Assembly (NCBI GenBank): GCA_949358305.1
Contig: OX442314.1
Span: 26,707,118 to 26,771,117, forward strand
From: Strigamia acuminata
Taxonomy: Eukaryota; Arthropoda; Chilopoda; Geophilomorpha; Linotaeniidae
Direction of reading: 5' to 3'
DNA length: 64,000 bases
The position numbers and the translations under genes are program-made. The notes beneath the pieces were generated by a model. The model saw only the letters and a program-made list of their open reading frames with translations. It was not told the origin of the DNA and made no database searches. This document shows, one piece after another, positions 19,949 through 45,589 of this stretch (positions are counted from its first letter, which is position 1; each line of letters starts with the position of its first letter).

Positions 19949-22900
19949 ATGTTGGCCCTTGTTTTAGTCGTTGGACATCTAATTTTGACCAGATTGGGAA
20001 TCGCATACAGGGCAGTAACCGGTTACTACTACAATACAGATACAGGTATACGTCGTACATCAACATACATAAACCCAGTGACGGATTAATGGCACAGCCA
20101 GTTAGGAGCGCCTTTAGGACCCCCGTAACAGAACTGGTCACCAAAAAAGCACTTTTACGTGCAATTGAGCAAAATTGAACGTTTTGTCGACTTAAAAAAT
20201 TCAAAATTACGACACGAGAGTGCCGTAAATGCATTTTTAGACCAAAAAGTTAATTCTTAGATCCATAAATGCATTTTTAGGCCAAACATTGAACCAAAAC
20301 TGCCACTTAATCTTGGGCGTCCAAGATTTAGTGGTTTGGTACCCTATGTAAGTGCCTAATTTGCCTTACCGGCAATCCGCCACTGGTAAACATAAGTGTT
20401 AACTTATCCCGAGTGTTGACTATAATCGGTTGATTATCAATCCAGCGGGAAAATTACTTTGCAATGACGATACGGACACACTCGATTCCTACCAAAAGAG
20501 CAGATACAAATCAGTCGCGCAAACCGGATATGGCTCTCCATCGCAGGCCACCCAATTCACGCACGCGGATCCCCTAAGCTACCCCGCAATGTCGGCTCAA
20601 TCCATGAATCCAACCAAAAAGCCCACCATGAACACTTACCAATCCGGCGTAACCCATAAACAATCTGGCTACCCACCGACAATGACCACCACTTGCCCGC
20701 CGGGAATGATCTCGACAATGACCGGTGGCGGCTACCCATCGACAATGACCGCTGCCGGCTACCCCTCGGCAATGACTACCGGAATGTCTACCGGTTACTC
20801 CACGGGAATGGCCGCCACCGGCTACAATAGTGCCGCCTACATGGATCTACCGTTGGACGACAGCTGCGGACCGGAAGTATCGCCGTCCCGGACGGTAAAC
20901 GGCCCGGTGCCCGAATGCATGGAAACGGCCAACTGGCGAAACAGCCGCGGAAGGTGCGTGCCGGCTTCCGGCTACATGCCGGACGCAGGCGGCACAACCA
21001 TGGCCAGCAACTTCTACGCGCAGGACGGATCCGCTTACGCCACAGCCACACAAAACAAAACCAACGTGGGGTCTGCCTACTTCGACGGCCAGACCAATCC
21101 CCCGGGATCCGCCTACTACGGCGGCCAAAGCAGCATGGGCGGCTTGGCCCAAAGCAGCATGGGCGGCTTGGGCTACACCTACGGACAACAGTCGCAAATG
21201 AGCGGCACCAGGGCCACGAGACAATCCGCCGCCGTCATCCTCCAGGGCGGCGGACCCAACCACATGTCCCAGACGGGCGGCGAAAACCTCCAAAAACTCA
21301 ACTTCCAGTTCCGGCCGTCCAAAATCCCGTCCGCCTACCGGTTCCCACGACCGGACGACATCCCTTGCTCCAACGAAGACTTCCCCGGCCAGGTCGATCA
21401 GCAGTACAACCTGAGCGGCACCATGGGAGCCAATTGCGCCAGTGTGGGTGCCACTATGGGCGGCACTATGGGCGGCGTTATGGGAGGAACCATGATGGGA
21501 GGAACCATGGGCGGCGCCTATGGCTCCGGATCCAGATTCAGCTACTGCACCGGCACCAACCCGCGCACCCCTCGCGCCTCGCCCCCGCGCTCGGTCTTGT
21601 CGCAAAGGCCCGCAACGATGTACAAAAGCACCACGGGCCCGACCGCTTTCGGCAGTACCACTTACGGCCCGCAAGAGACCTATATGGAAGAAGACCTAGA
21701 GGACGTGGTGTCGTTGTCGCAAGGTTACCAGGCGCAATTGGGCGGCGTGAGCGCGGCGAGCGCCGCGTACCAGCGCGGGGAGACCCTCGGCGTGGGCTCG
21801 ATGCCGCAAGCAGCCAGCACCATCGGCTACGGAGCGCCGCAGAGCACGATGCACTCGACGATGCAGAGCACGGCGAGACCGTCGCGGGCCACGGCAGCGT
21901 ACGGCAGCAGCGCTTTCCAAGCGCAGGCGTCGCGCGGCTCGGCTTTTGCGACGGTGCCGCCGAGCCATTCGGCGTACAGTACGATGATGAAGAGCGGTAA
22001 CCAACCGGAGATTTCTGCTGTTTCGCGAGTGGTGGGTGCACGGAGCGCAACCGCGAAGGATAATAGGCCGATCAAGGCGATCTGCTGCGGGAAACCCACG
22101 GGGTTTGACGATGGGCCGTTGCCGCGGCCGCCGAAGAGGAAATCGATGTCGACGGCTGAGGATTTTTCCAAGTCTCGAGCGCCGAGCAGGCGTACAGGGA
22201 TGGTGGGGGGGTCTTCGTCGCCGTCGACCACGCCGTCGTCGACTGATTCGCCCGAGATTGAGTACGTGTCGACTTCGATTTCGGCGATGCCGCATCCGCC
22301 GTCGAGACCGCCATCACCTAGTTCGCCGAGTCGGCAATCGCCACCGAGGGGGGCAAGTACTATGTCAGGGATTTCACGGTCGCCAACAACTTTCCGCCCG
22401 GATATGGCTCAAAGTGGGTTTTCTTCACCGCAGAAATCACAGACGCGGCAAACATCGGGTTTGTACTCGGTGCACGCGTCTGGGATACGAAGTGTTTCGG
22501 AGCAAGACGTGAGTAGAAGTTTAGGTTTAAGGTCACGTGTTTGTTAAGTTAATTCGATAAGTTTAAAAGGGTTGTTGAATATCTGGGGAATTGCGACAAA
22601 TTTTATAGATTTTTGCCGAATTGCGACAAAATTTTATAGATTTTTGACGAATTGCGACAAAATTTGATAGATTTTTGATCAATTGCGACAAAATTTGATA
22701 GATTGCGACATAATTTGATAGATTTTTGATGAATTGCGACAAAATTTGATAAATTGCGACAAAGATTGATAAATTGCGACAAAGTTTGATAAATTGCGAC
22801 AAAATTTGATAAATTGCGACAAAATTTGATAAATTGCGACAAAATTTGAGAAATTGCGACAAAATTTGATGAATTGCGACAAAATTTTATAGATTTTTGA

Positions 22901-23239
22901 TGAATTGCGACAAAATTTTATAGATTTTTGATGAATTGCGACAAAATTTGATAGATTTTTGATGAATTGCGACAAAATTTTATAGATTTTTGACGAATTG
23001 CGACAAAATTTGATAGATTTTTGATCAATTGCGACAAAATTTGTAACGATTTGGTTGTTCGAAAATGACTAACTTTTCTTTAGGTTGCACCATCAGCAGC
23101 ACCCTACAGCTCCACGCCACTATCGCGCATGGTAACCCCGGCGCCGAACGCTATGGCACCGCCACCTAGAAAACCGACGCGTCGAAACACATATAACGAA
23201 ATGGACTGTACCAATACCGATCAATTCAACGACGTATAA
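19949..23239 (+). CDS. Small family gene C: hydrophobic first exon plus Gly/Ser/Met/Tyr-rich body
   Basis: Exons 19949-20045, 20446-22508 and 23084-23239 (771 aa); intron phases 1 and 0. Exon 1 encodes MLALVLVVGHLILTRLGIAY, homologous to exon 1 of genes A and B and with the same phase-1 donor. The exon 2 acceptor at 20446 is chosen because it restores the phase; the frame has a stop at 20400-20402, which limits the choice. The body has YPSTMT/YPSAMT-like repeats, a run of GGTMGG repeats (nt about 21450-21525), a CCGKPTGFDDGPLPRPPKRK motif shared in part with gene B, and a basic Pro/Ser-rich tail. Exon 2 is much more GC-rich than its surroundings, mainly by C/G in third positions. No known domain. 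A poly(A) signal AATAAA is at 23380-23385. Confidence 0.78.
20076..20385. mobile_element. Short inverted-repeat element in gene C intron 1
   Basis: The ends are CAGTGACGGATT and its near-perfect inverse AATCCGCCACTG. The CAGTG-GCGGATT terminus is typical of hAT-type elements. I do not see clean target-site repeats. Confidence 0.45.
22593..23045 (+). repeat. Intronic minisatellite (gene C intron 2)
   Basis: Tandem repeats with the core AATTGCGACAAAATTTGAT in a short form (about 20 bp) and a long form that adds AGATTTTTGATG (about 31-32 bp). The array fills most of the last intron. Confidence 0.9.
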
Positions 23240-23415
23240 ATTTCTTTTCCTTTTTTAACTGCAAAGTAATTTATTTTTAGACATAAAATCAACTTCTTTA
23301 AAATACAAACTTAAAACCAATGTTTCTTTTTTTGGTGCTGGTGCATGTAAAAACGATCATTTCCTTCAAATCTGTAACCAATAAATTTCTTTGCTCAATT
23401 TCAAATAAATTTCGT

Positions 23416-23453
<38 letters not shown>

Positions 23454-24298
23454 CGCAAGGATAAATAACTGCCAATAGAAAGATGCAATTTTTTAAAATT
23501 TTAATTAAATTGATGATAACAAGTGAATATTTCTTTTTTAAATTGATGTAAAATGTTTAAAGAGATCAGACACATTATAAAGGAATGTGAGATGATAAAG
23601 CCACAAAATATTTAAAGATTTTTTTTTTTTTAAATGGAGAATAAAAGCTGCACTTTTTTTTGTCAAGTCAATTTTTTTTGAGCTTTTTTTTAACAGGTCA
23701 TAATAATAATAATAATAATAATTAATCAACATGTAAATGTTAATAAAATATTTACAGTTTTTGTTTAATGTTAAGAGTTTAGTATTGCCCTTAAAAAAAA
23801 TACTTGTGCCGGCAAAAAGAAATTATTATTATTTTTTTTTTTTTTTGCTTTTTTGTTTTTTGATATAACCAAAAAATTGAAAGACAAAATGTACATAATA
23901 CAAGTAAACTGTATACAATTCTACTCAAGGAAATTATACATCAAAACTATAACACCAAACTAAAAGAAAAAAATTACCCAAAAATTAACCGTAAACACGT
24001 TATTCGTAAGTAATATTTAATCTAAAGTTTTTTTTTCGTTACCAAAGGACCCAAAATACACAAATATTTAAAAAATAAATATTTACATTAAAGAAAATAA
24101 ATGAACAAATGCATACAAAAAGCTTGCGGGAGGACAATGGCAATTTACCCATTTTTAGTACCAAAAAATGCAGAAAGGGGAAGGAAACAGAAAAAAAAAA
24201 CAAATTCTCGATGTTTATGAAGAAAATTGAACACTACAACAAAATTCAAGTGTTAAAAATGTAACAAATTTGATGTGGATGTTGTGATATTACATTTG
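23240..24298. other. Convergent intergenic region between gene C and Ras
   Basis: Holds the poly(A) site of gene C and the 3' UTR of Ras on the opposite strand. AT-rich with T-runs, a CT microsatellite (23420-23452) and an AAT repeat (about 23700-23722). No gene is seen. Confidence 0.6.
23420..23452 (+). repeat. CT dinucleotide microsatellite
   Basis: About 13 uninterrupted CT units followed by GTCTCTC, 180 bp after the gene C stop codon. Confidence 0.9.
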
Positions 24299-27444
<3,146 letters not shown>

Positions 27445-28053
27445 TTCTCTTCAATTTTTCGTTGTAATAATTTTTCTTCAATTTTTCCCCTAGCGGGCGT
27501 TGTTTTGGATGAATTATTACGTTTTCCGTGTCGTTATTTGCCGAATAGTCTAAATATCCGTAAACTACCAATCTCGGACATGAATCTAATCTGTGATGAT
27601 TGGTTTTCAATCGGAATTTCTAGTTAAAAGTGCAAACATTTGAGAGAAAGCCACGCCACTTTCAACCCGCCCATGAAGATCCGCTAGGGTGCACTTCGCC
27701 TATTATTCTCCTCGCTTCTGTTTTTTTTTTAATTGGAAATTTATAAATTTCGATTTTTCACAATTTCCACGTTTTAATGTCGAATTTTAATTCTAGCGTT
27801 ATTATCGGGCGAATAAAATATTTTTTTTGTTTGATTTAATCGGTTGTTGGATCATATCGAGCGTAAGTGGTTGGAGATTATATATCGACGTCATTAATAG
27901 TGCATTGTGGGAGGAAAACAGGGTAGTTGGGTTGATGTTCATATATATAGCGCGATTTGCATCGTAGACAGCTGTTTATCACGCATTGAGTGGAAATCAA
28001 TAAGTGAAATATTATTTCTTAGGGTGTATCTGGTTTTATAGGACGGAATCAAC
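27445..28053. promoter_or_regulatory. Shared divergent promoter region Ras / ALDH3
   Basis: Only 609 bp separate the Ras ATG (- strand) from the ALDH3 ATG (+ strand), so both 5' UTRs and promoters must lie here unless upstream noncoding exons exist. On the ALDH3 side a TATA-like ATATATATAG lies at 27941-27950, about 104 bp before the ATG. Confidence 0.5.
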
Positions 28054-40617
<12,564 letters not shown>

Positions 40618-40733
40618 TGGTTTGTCCGATTTTATTACTTGTTTTCTATTGTCTTCGATTTGCTTTTATTTATTTATATTTTTTTTCTTTTTCCTATCTT
40701 GTCTGTTTCCTTCCCGTTTTGTTTAATTCACAG

Positions 40734-40748
40734 CATTTTGCCTCGTAA
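40734..40748 (+). CDS. ALDH3: ALDH3 possible alternative terminal exon (HFAS stop)
   Basis: Exon 12 contains an in-frame donor (40540, GTAAAA) after IQMSLE. A strong acceptor with a long pyrimidine tract ends at 40733, and the following CATTTTGCCTCGTAA gives HFAS and a stop in phase. This isoform would be 496 aa and end right after the membrane segment. Confidence 0.5.
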   Translation, partial: HFAS

Positions 40749-40989
40749 TTCTGTTTAAGAAGATTATCACATACCTAACATACATTAAGAAATTGATTAC
40801 GGTAATATTTACTAATAATGGTTTAATATTTTAAGCAAAACAAAAAAAATAACTATTTGTATTGTTTAAATTTGTTTTTATTTTTGATGTTTAATGATTT
40901 TACTACATTCTACCAATTGTACCTTATGTATTAAGATCACAATTATAAACTTTCTAACTGGGACTACAAATTGTAAAAAATGAATTATT

Positions 40990-40995
40990 AATAAA
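40990..40995 (+). terminator. ALDH3: Candidate poly(A) signal AATAAA (ALDH3)
   Basis: Located 373 bp after the distal stop codon and followed by a T-rich stretch. Confidence 0.5.
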
Positions 40996-41361
40996 AATCT
41001 TGATAAAATACAATTTCTTTTTATTTAATTTCTGACATTTAAATAAAACACTTCTACGAAATTAAGTGTCGCCACCTAGTGAGAGTAAATAAGACTTCAA
41101 AGCTAGAATCTGCTAGTCACTTCAATCGTACATATTCACTGTACGCGTTAAACTTAGAGATACCTCATCAAGTTTTTAATTCCACATTTATTTCATAAAA
41201 AGTATTCGTCATCAATAAAACTAACACCAAATGCAAATTTTGATCCAACACAACGCAGCCTCGAACCCAGTGAGCCCGTTGCCCGCAATGGGCATCGCAG
41301 TAATTACATCACAAACTTTCAACCAATAGCAGCGCACTTTGAGCTAGCACCTTGAAGGAGT

Positions 41362-41573
41362 CCGCCAAATTTAATGGTCGATCAATGCTTTCATCTCTTT
41401 TTTCCCCGGATATTTCACCTCACCTACAATTGATCCCAAACAACTAACCCATCGTGCCGAAAGAACAAAACCGACTCGCTTCTTTCGTGCATTCATCACC
41501 ATTCGATGAACATGCCGAAACCGCCGAAACTCAGGTAAAAATCGTCAACTTCCTTTTGTTTATGGGCGCCAAA
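41362..41573 (+). promoter_or_regulatory. Myb: Myb promoter and 5' UTR with E2F-like sites
   Basis: TTTGGCGG (reverse strand, 41362-41369) and a perfect TTTGGCGC (reverse strand, 41566-41573) match the E2F pattern TTTSSCGS. A likely noncoding first exon ends at 41534 (CTCAG before GTAAAA) and joins an acceptor at 41705. Animal B-Myb genes are known E2F targets; here that is inference. The rest of 40618-41360 is ALDH3 3' UTR and AT-rich DNA. Confidence 0.4.
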
Positions 41574-41725
41574 TACCACATTGGGGCCGAAACACAACTT
41601 TTCCTGCCAAAAACAAACTTTTTAACAATCCAAACCAAACTACGGCACACTGCGCATTGTTAAAACACGTAGAATTGTTTGAAACTGGTGTTGGGTGATT
41701 GTTAGAGGCCGGGCGGGTGAGAAAT

Positions 41726-44700
41726 ATGGAAAATTCAATGTACAAAATGAAGTATTCAGACGAGTTGCAAATCGAGTGCGGAATTAGCATTTTCCGGCCC
41801 AAATTGCTCGATTTCGAGAACGACGAGGACGGTTTTGACTCCGTTTACATGTCAAGCACATCAAGGTTTTCACAAATCGCCATTTTCATTTGTGTTTTTT
41901 GGATTAAAAAAGTTAATTTTTTTTTATTTTTTTATTTTTAAGTAATTCTGGTGAGTTCAGCAGCTCCGATGACGAATCCGAAGATTCGTCCGCTTATTCG
42001 GGCAAAAACGTGAAGAAATTCGTGAGTAAACGACGTTGGAGCAAAGACGAAGTGAGTTTTTAATTAAAAAATGATTAATTTCTTATCGATTTAATTGAAT
42101 TTATTGATTAAATTAATTTTTTGCGTGTTTTTTAAGGACGAGAAGTTGAAAACGTTGGTCGAGGGGTTCGGCACGGATGATTGGAGCAAAATTTCGAATT
42201 ATTTCAGCAACAGAAGCGATATTCAGTGCCAGCATCGTTGGCAGAAAGTTGTCAATCCGGAATTGATAAAGGGGCCCTGGACGAAAGAAGTGAGGAGGAA
42301 AAATAATAATAATAATCATCGTTTTCGGTACTTGGGTTCTACCAGCATTTTTGTTCAATTTAATCGCAGGAGGACGAAAGAGTCATTGAATTAGTGAGGA
42401 AGTATGGACCGAAAAAATGGACTTTGATAGCGAAGCATTTGAATGGCCGCATTGGAAAGCAGTGTCGGGAGAGGTGATTTTTATTTTTTTTATAAATTTA
42501 CTTTAAAATTAAAATATATTTTACCTTTTTGGATATTTTTTTAAGGTGGCACAATCATCTGAACCCGGAAATCAAGAAGACGGCGTGGACGGACGACGAG
42601 GACCGTATTATTTATCGCGCGCACAAGCAGTGGGGCAACCAATGGGCAAAAATCGCGAAATTACTCCCCGGGAGAACCGATAACGCGATCAAAAATCATT
42701 GGAATTCGACGATGAGACGTAAAGTTGAAGGGAATAAGATCGAGGCGCAGAATGTGCAGAAAAATGGGAAAAATAACAGCAGTCGAGAAGTAATTTTGAC
42801 TGTTTTGCGTTAAAATTTAAGATGTGGATGTTTTTTATTGATTTTTTTGTGTTTTTTTTAAGGAGTCCTTCAATACTAAGCGAGAGAATTATGAAAATTG
42901 GACCTCGGCCACGAGTTATTCGTGCGAAATGGACGAATTCAGCATGGAAGTGGATCGGCAAAACGCACTCGAGGATGAAACGAATGCCACGTCGTTGTAT
43001 ATGGAGATGGAGAATTTCCTCGAATCGCCCGTCGAGTACGATTGAATTAATTGAATTAATTTTAGGGTTAAATTAATTTTTTTTTAAATTTTTTATTTGC
43101 AGGAGTTTGGACGCGTTTCAGATCTCTCCGATAATGGAACCGCGAATAGTGGAAAAAGAGTCTTTCGGCGATTTATCCGCGTTGGACCTCGTCCAAGGCA
43201 CCGAGATAAATCCCGCGGGAATCACGCCGATCAAGTGCAAGCTCGAACCGATGGGTAATTAATTTAATTCGAAAATAAAATGGAAAAATTAATTTTATTC
43301 GAAAATAAAATGGAAAAATTAATTTTATTCGAAAATAAAATGGAAAAATTAATTTTATTCGAAAAATTGATGGAAAAATTGATTTTATTCGAAAAATTGA
43401 TGGAAAAATTAATTTTATTCGAAAAATTGATGGAAAAATTGATTTTATTCGAAAAATTGATGGAAAAATTGATTTTATTCGAAAAATTGATGGAAAAATT
43501 GATTTTATTCGAAAAATTGATGGAAAAATTGATTTTATTCGACAATTTGATGGGAAAATTCATTTTATTCGACAATTTGATGGAAAAATTCATTTACAGT
43601 AATTAAATTTAAATTTAAATTTAAAAATTTTTTCTCAGAGTACAAATTTACTGGAAGTTCAATTCAAGCGTTATGCGATGGTAGCAAACACGTCGGGCTT
43701 ATACCCATCACGTCGAGCATCGCGGCTAAACTCACCACCCCACCGGCCATTCTTCGAAGAGGAAACAGGAAGTCGAATTTGGTAAATAATTTGATTTGAT
43801 ATTTTTGAGCTTTAAATTGATTTTTTTAAATTTTATTTCGTTTAGAAATTGGAAAAACTAAACGAATCCAACGACGACTCGAACGAATCAGACTTATACG
43901 CGCACGGCGATGCTTTTGTCGACAGTCCGAGTCGGTACAGCGTCCATCAGCCGCTGACGGCCATCATACCCGAAATGCTGCTGCGGAGTCCGGAGAAAAC
44001 AACGCCGATTAAATCGCTTCCGTTTTCGCCCTCGCAGTTCCTCAATAGTCCGGGAATTCGAAATTTGAATTTGACCTCGACTCCTGTTTGCACCATGTTG
44101 AACCAAGAACATTTTTTGTACGATAGCGACAAGTAGGAATTCATTTGATGTCTTATTATGGGAGTCCAATTTTGGGGGTTTTGTTTGATTTTAGGATTTT
44201 TCGAGTTCATTTATTCTATTATTTTGAATATTTTTGGGTTTTGGGAGTCCAATTTTAGGTTTTCGTTTGATTTTAAGGTTTTTGGAGTTCATTTATTTGA
44301 TTATTTTGAATATTTTTGAGCTTTGGGAGTTCAATTTAGGGTTTTTAGTTTGATTTTTGGCTTTTTGAAGTTTTTTATTTATTTTTTTTGATTTTTTTTA
44401 GTTTGCTATCGATGGGTGACAATTTTTCGGACCAGGCGCAACAAAGGTTGATGGGTCAGCGCACGCCGTCTAGGAAATGCATCCCGGAGCTGATGCCGAG
44501 GACACCGACGCCTTTCAAGAAGGCGATGGCCGAGATGGAGTTGAAGAGCGGGCCGTTAAAGTTTTGGCCGCAAACTCCCACTCGTTTGGAGGATTTGACA
44601 GAGATCATGAAAGAGGAAGTGAACGATTCCAATTACTACGCCGACGTGTCGGGCTTTCAAAGCGAGGGGTTTTCGGATCAAAGTGTTATCGAGGCGCGGT

Positions 44701-45589
44701 ATCTTTTGCCCGGCAAACGGAAGAGCAATAAAGAAGTAAATTTAGACACATTTAATACAAAATATTTCGAATTTAATCAAAATAATTCGTAGTAATTAAG
44801 TTATTTGGTAAAGTTTTGTAAATATTTGGTTAAAAACGAAAAAAATTCATCAAAATTTGGAAATATTTAATTAAAATCGAAATTTTTTTTTTTGTCAAAA
44901 TTCGGAAATATTTAATTAAAATGGAAAATAATTCGTTTTTATTTCGCTTTTATTTTAATTTTATTTGTGTCTTTCCAGAACACATCACCTAAAAGAGTGA
45001 GAAAATCTTTAATCAACTCGTGGTCAACTCCCGGCGAAATCATCGTCCCTGGCTTCATTTACCACCAAGCGACGCCCGAATTGAACGTTCTACCTGAAAC
45101 ACCAGTGCGTGTTTCAACCGACAACAATTTTCTACTTCATTTTTAATTAATTTTAATTATTTTTATTTTAGAGTAAATCTTTGACCGACACTTCGATCTT
45201 ATTCTCGCCACCTTCAATCGTCAAAGAAACGTTACCGGACGAGGATTTCTTCATGAATCAAGCGTTTATTGCTCCAAAATCGAAGGTAAACAAGGAAATA
45301 AATTTAAAAAAATTAAAAAATAATCAATTTTAAATCGTTTAAGATGAAAAGCAAGAGGCATTCCGAACTGTGGTCGCGAATTAATCAAACACCGAGCAAA
45401 GAATTTACTAAGGTTTGTCGATTAATTAACAAATTTAATGATTTAAAGTCTGAAAATGAATTTTAAACTGTTTAGTTGGATGCAAAATGGGAAATGGTTG
45501 CTTGCGGTAAGACCCAGGACCAGCAGGAGTTGACCGAACAAGCTCGACACTGGTTCAACGCATGGAAACCCCGTTCATTGAATTTATAA
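41726..45589 (+). CDS. Myb: Three-repeat Myb transcription factor (B-Myb/Myb type)
   Basis: Fourteen coding exons: 41726-41865, 41943-42051, 42137-42289, 42370-42473, 42546-42789, 42863-43035, 43103-43254, 43639-43781, 43846-44132, 44402-44735, 44979-45104, 45172-45285, 45344-45412 and 45476-45589 (753 aa). R1 has Trp 79, 99 and 118; R2 has Trp 131, 151 and 170 with the conserved Cys166; R3 has Trp 183, 202 and 221. An acidic N-terminus precedes R1. The C-terminal part contains the Myb C-terminal domain signature ([20 protein letters not shown], then [16 protein letters not shown]) and ends in [12 protein letters not shown]. Known role: sequence-specific DNA binding; in insects Myb works with the MuvB/dREAM complex on cell-cycle genes. 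The ATG at 41726 is preceded by an acceptor at 41705. The exon 1 donor (GTTTTC) is weak but required by frame. Intron 7 is a minisatellite. Confidence 0.97.
43268..43600 (+). repeat. Intronic minisatellite, 30-bp unit (Myb intron 7)
   Basis: About 11 units with the core GGAAAAATTGATTTTATTCG, exactly 30 bp apart. Because 30 is a multiple of 3, both strands show long artificial reading frames. Confidence 0.95.

Noticed and set aside
20847-21674. 275-codon frame opposite family gene C
   Set aside because: Shadow frame caused by GC-rich codons of the + strand exon; no start context or splice sites.
43264-43606. Repeat ORFs on both strands in Myb intron 7
   Set aside because: 30-bp minisatellite; the Myb reading frame joins cleanly across it by splice sites.
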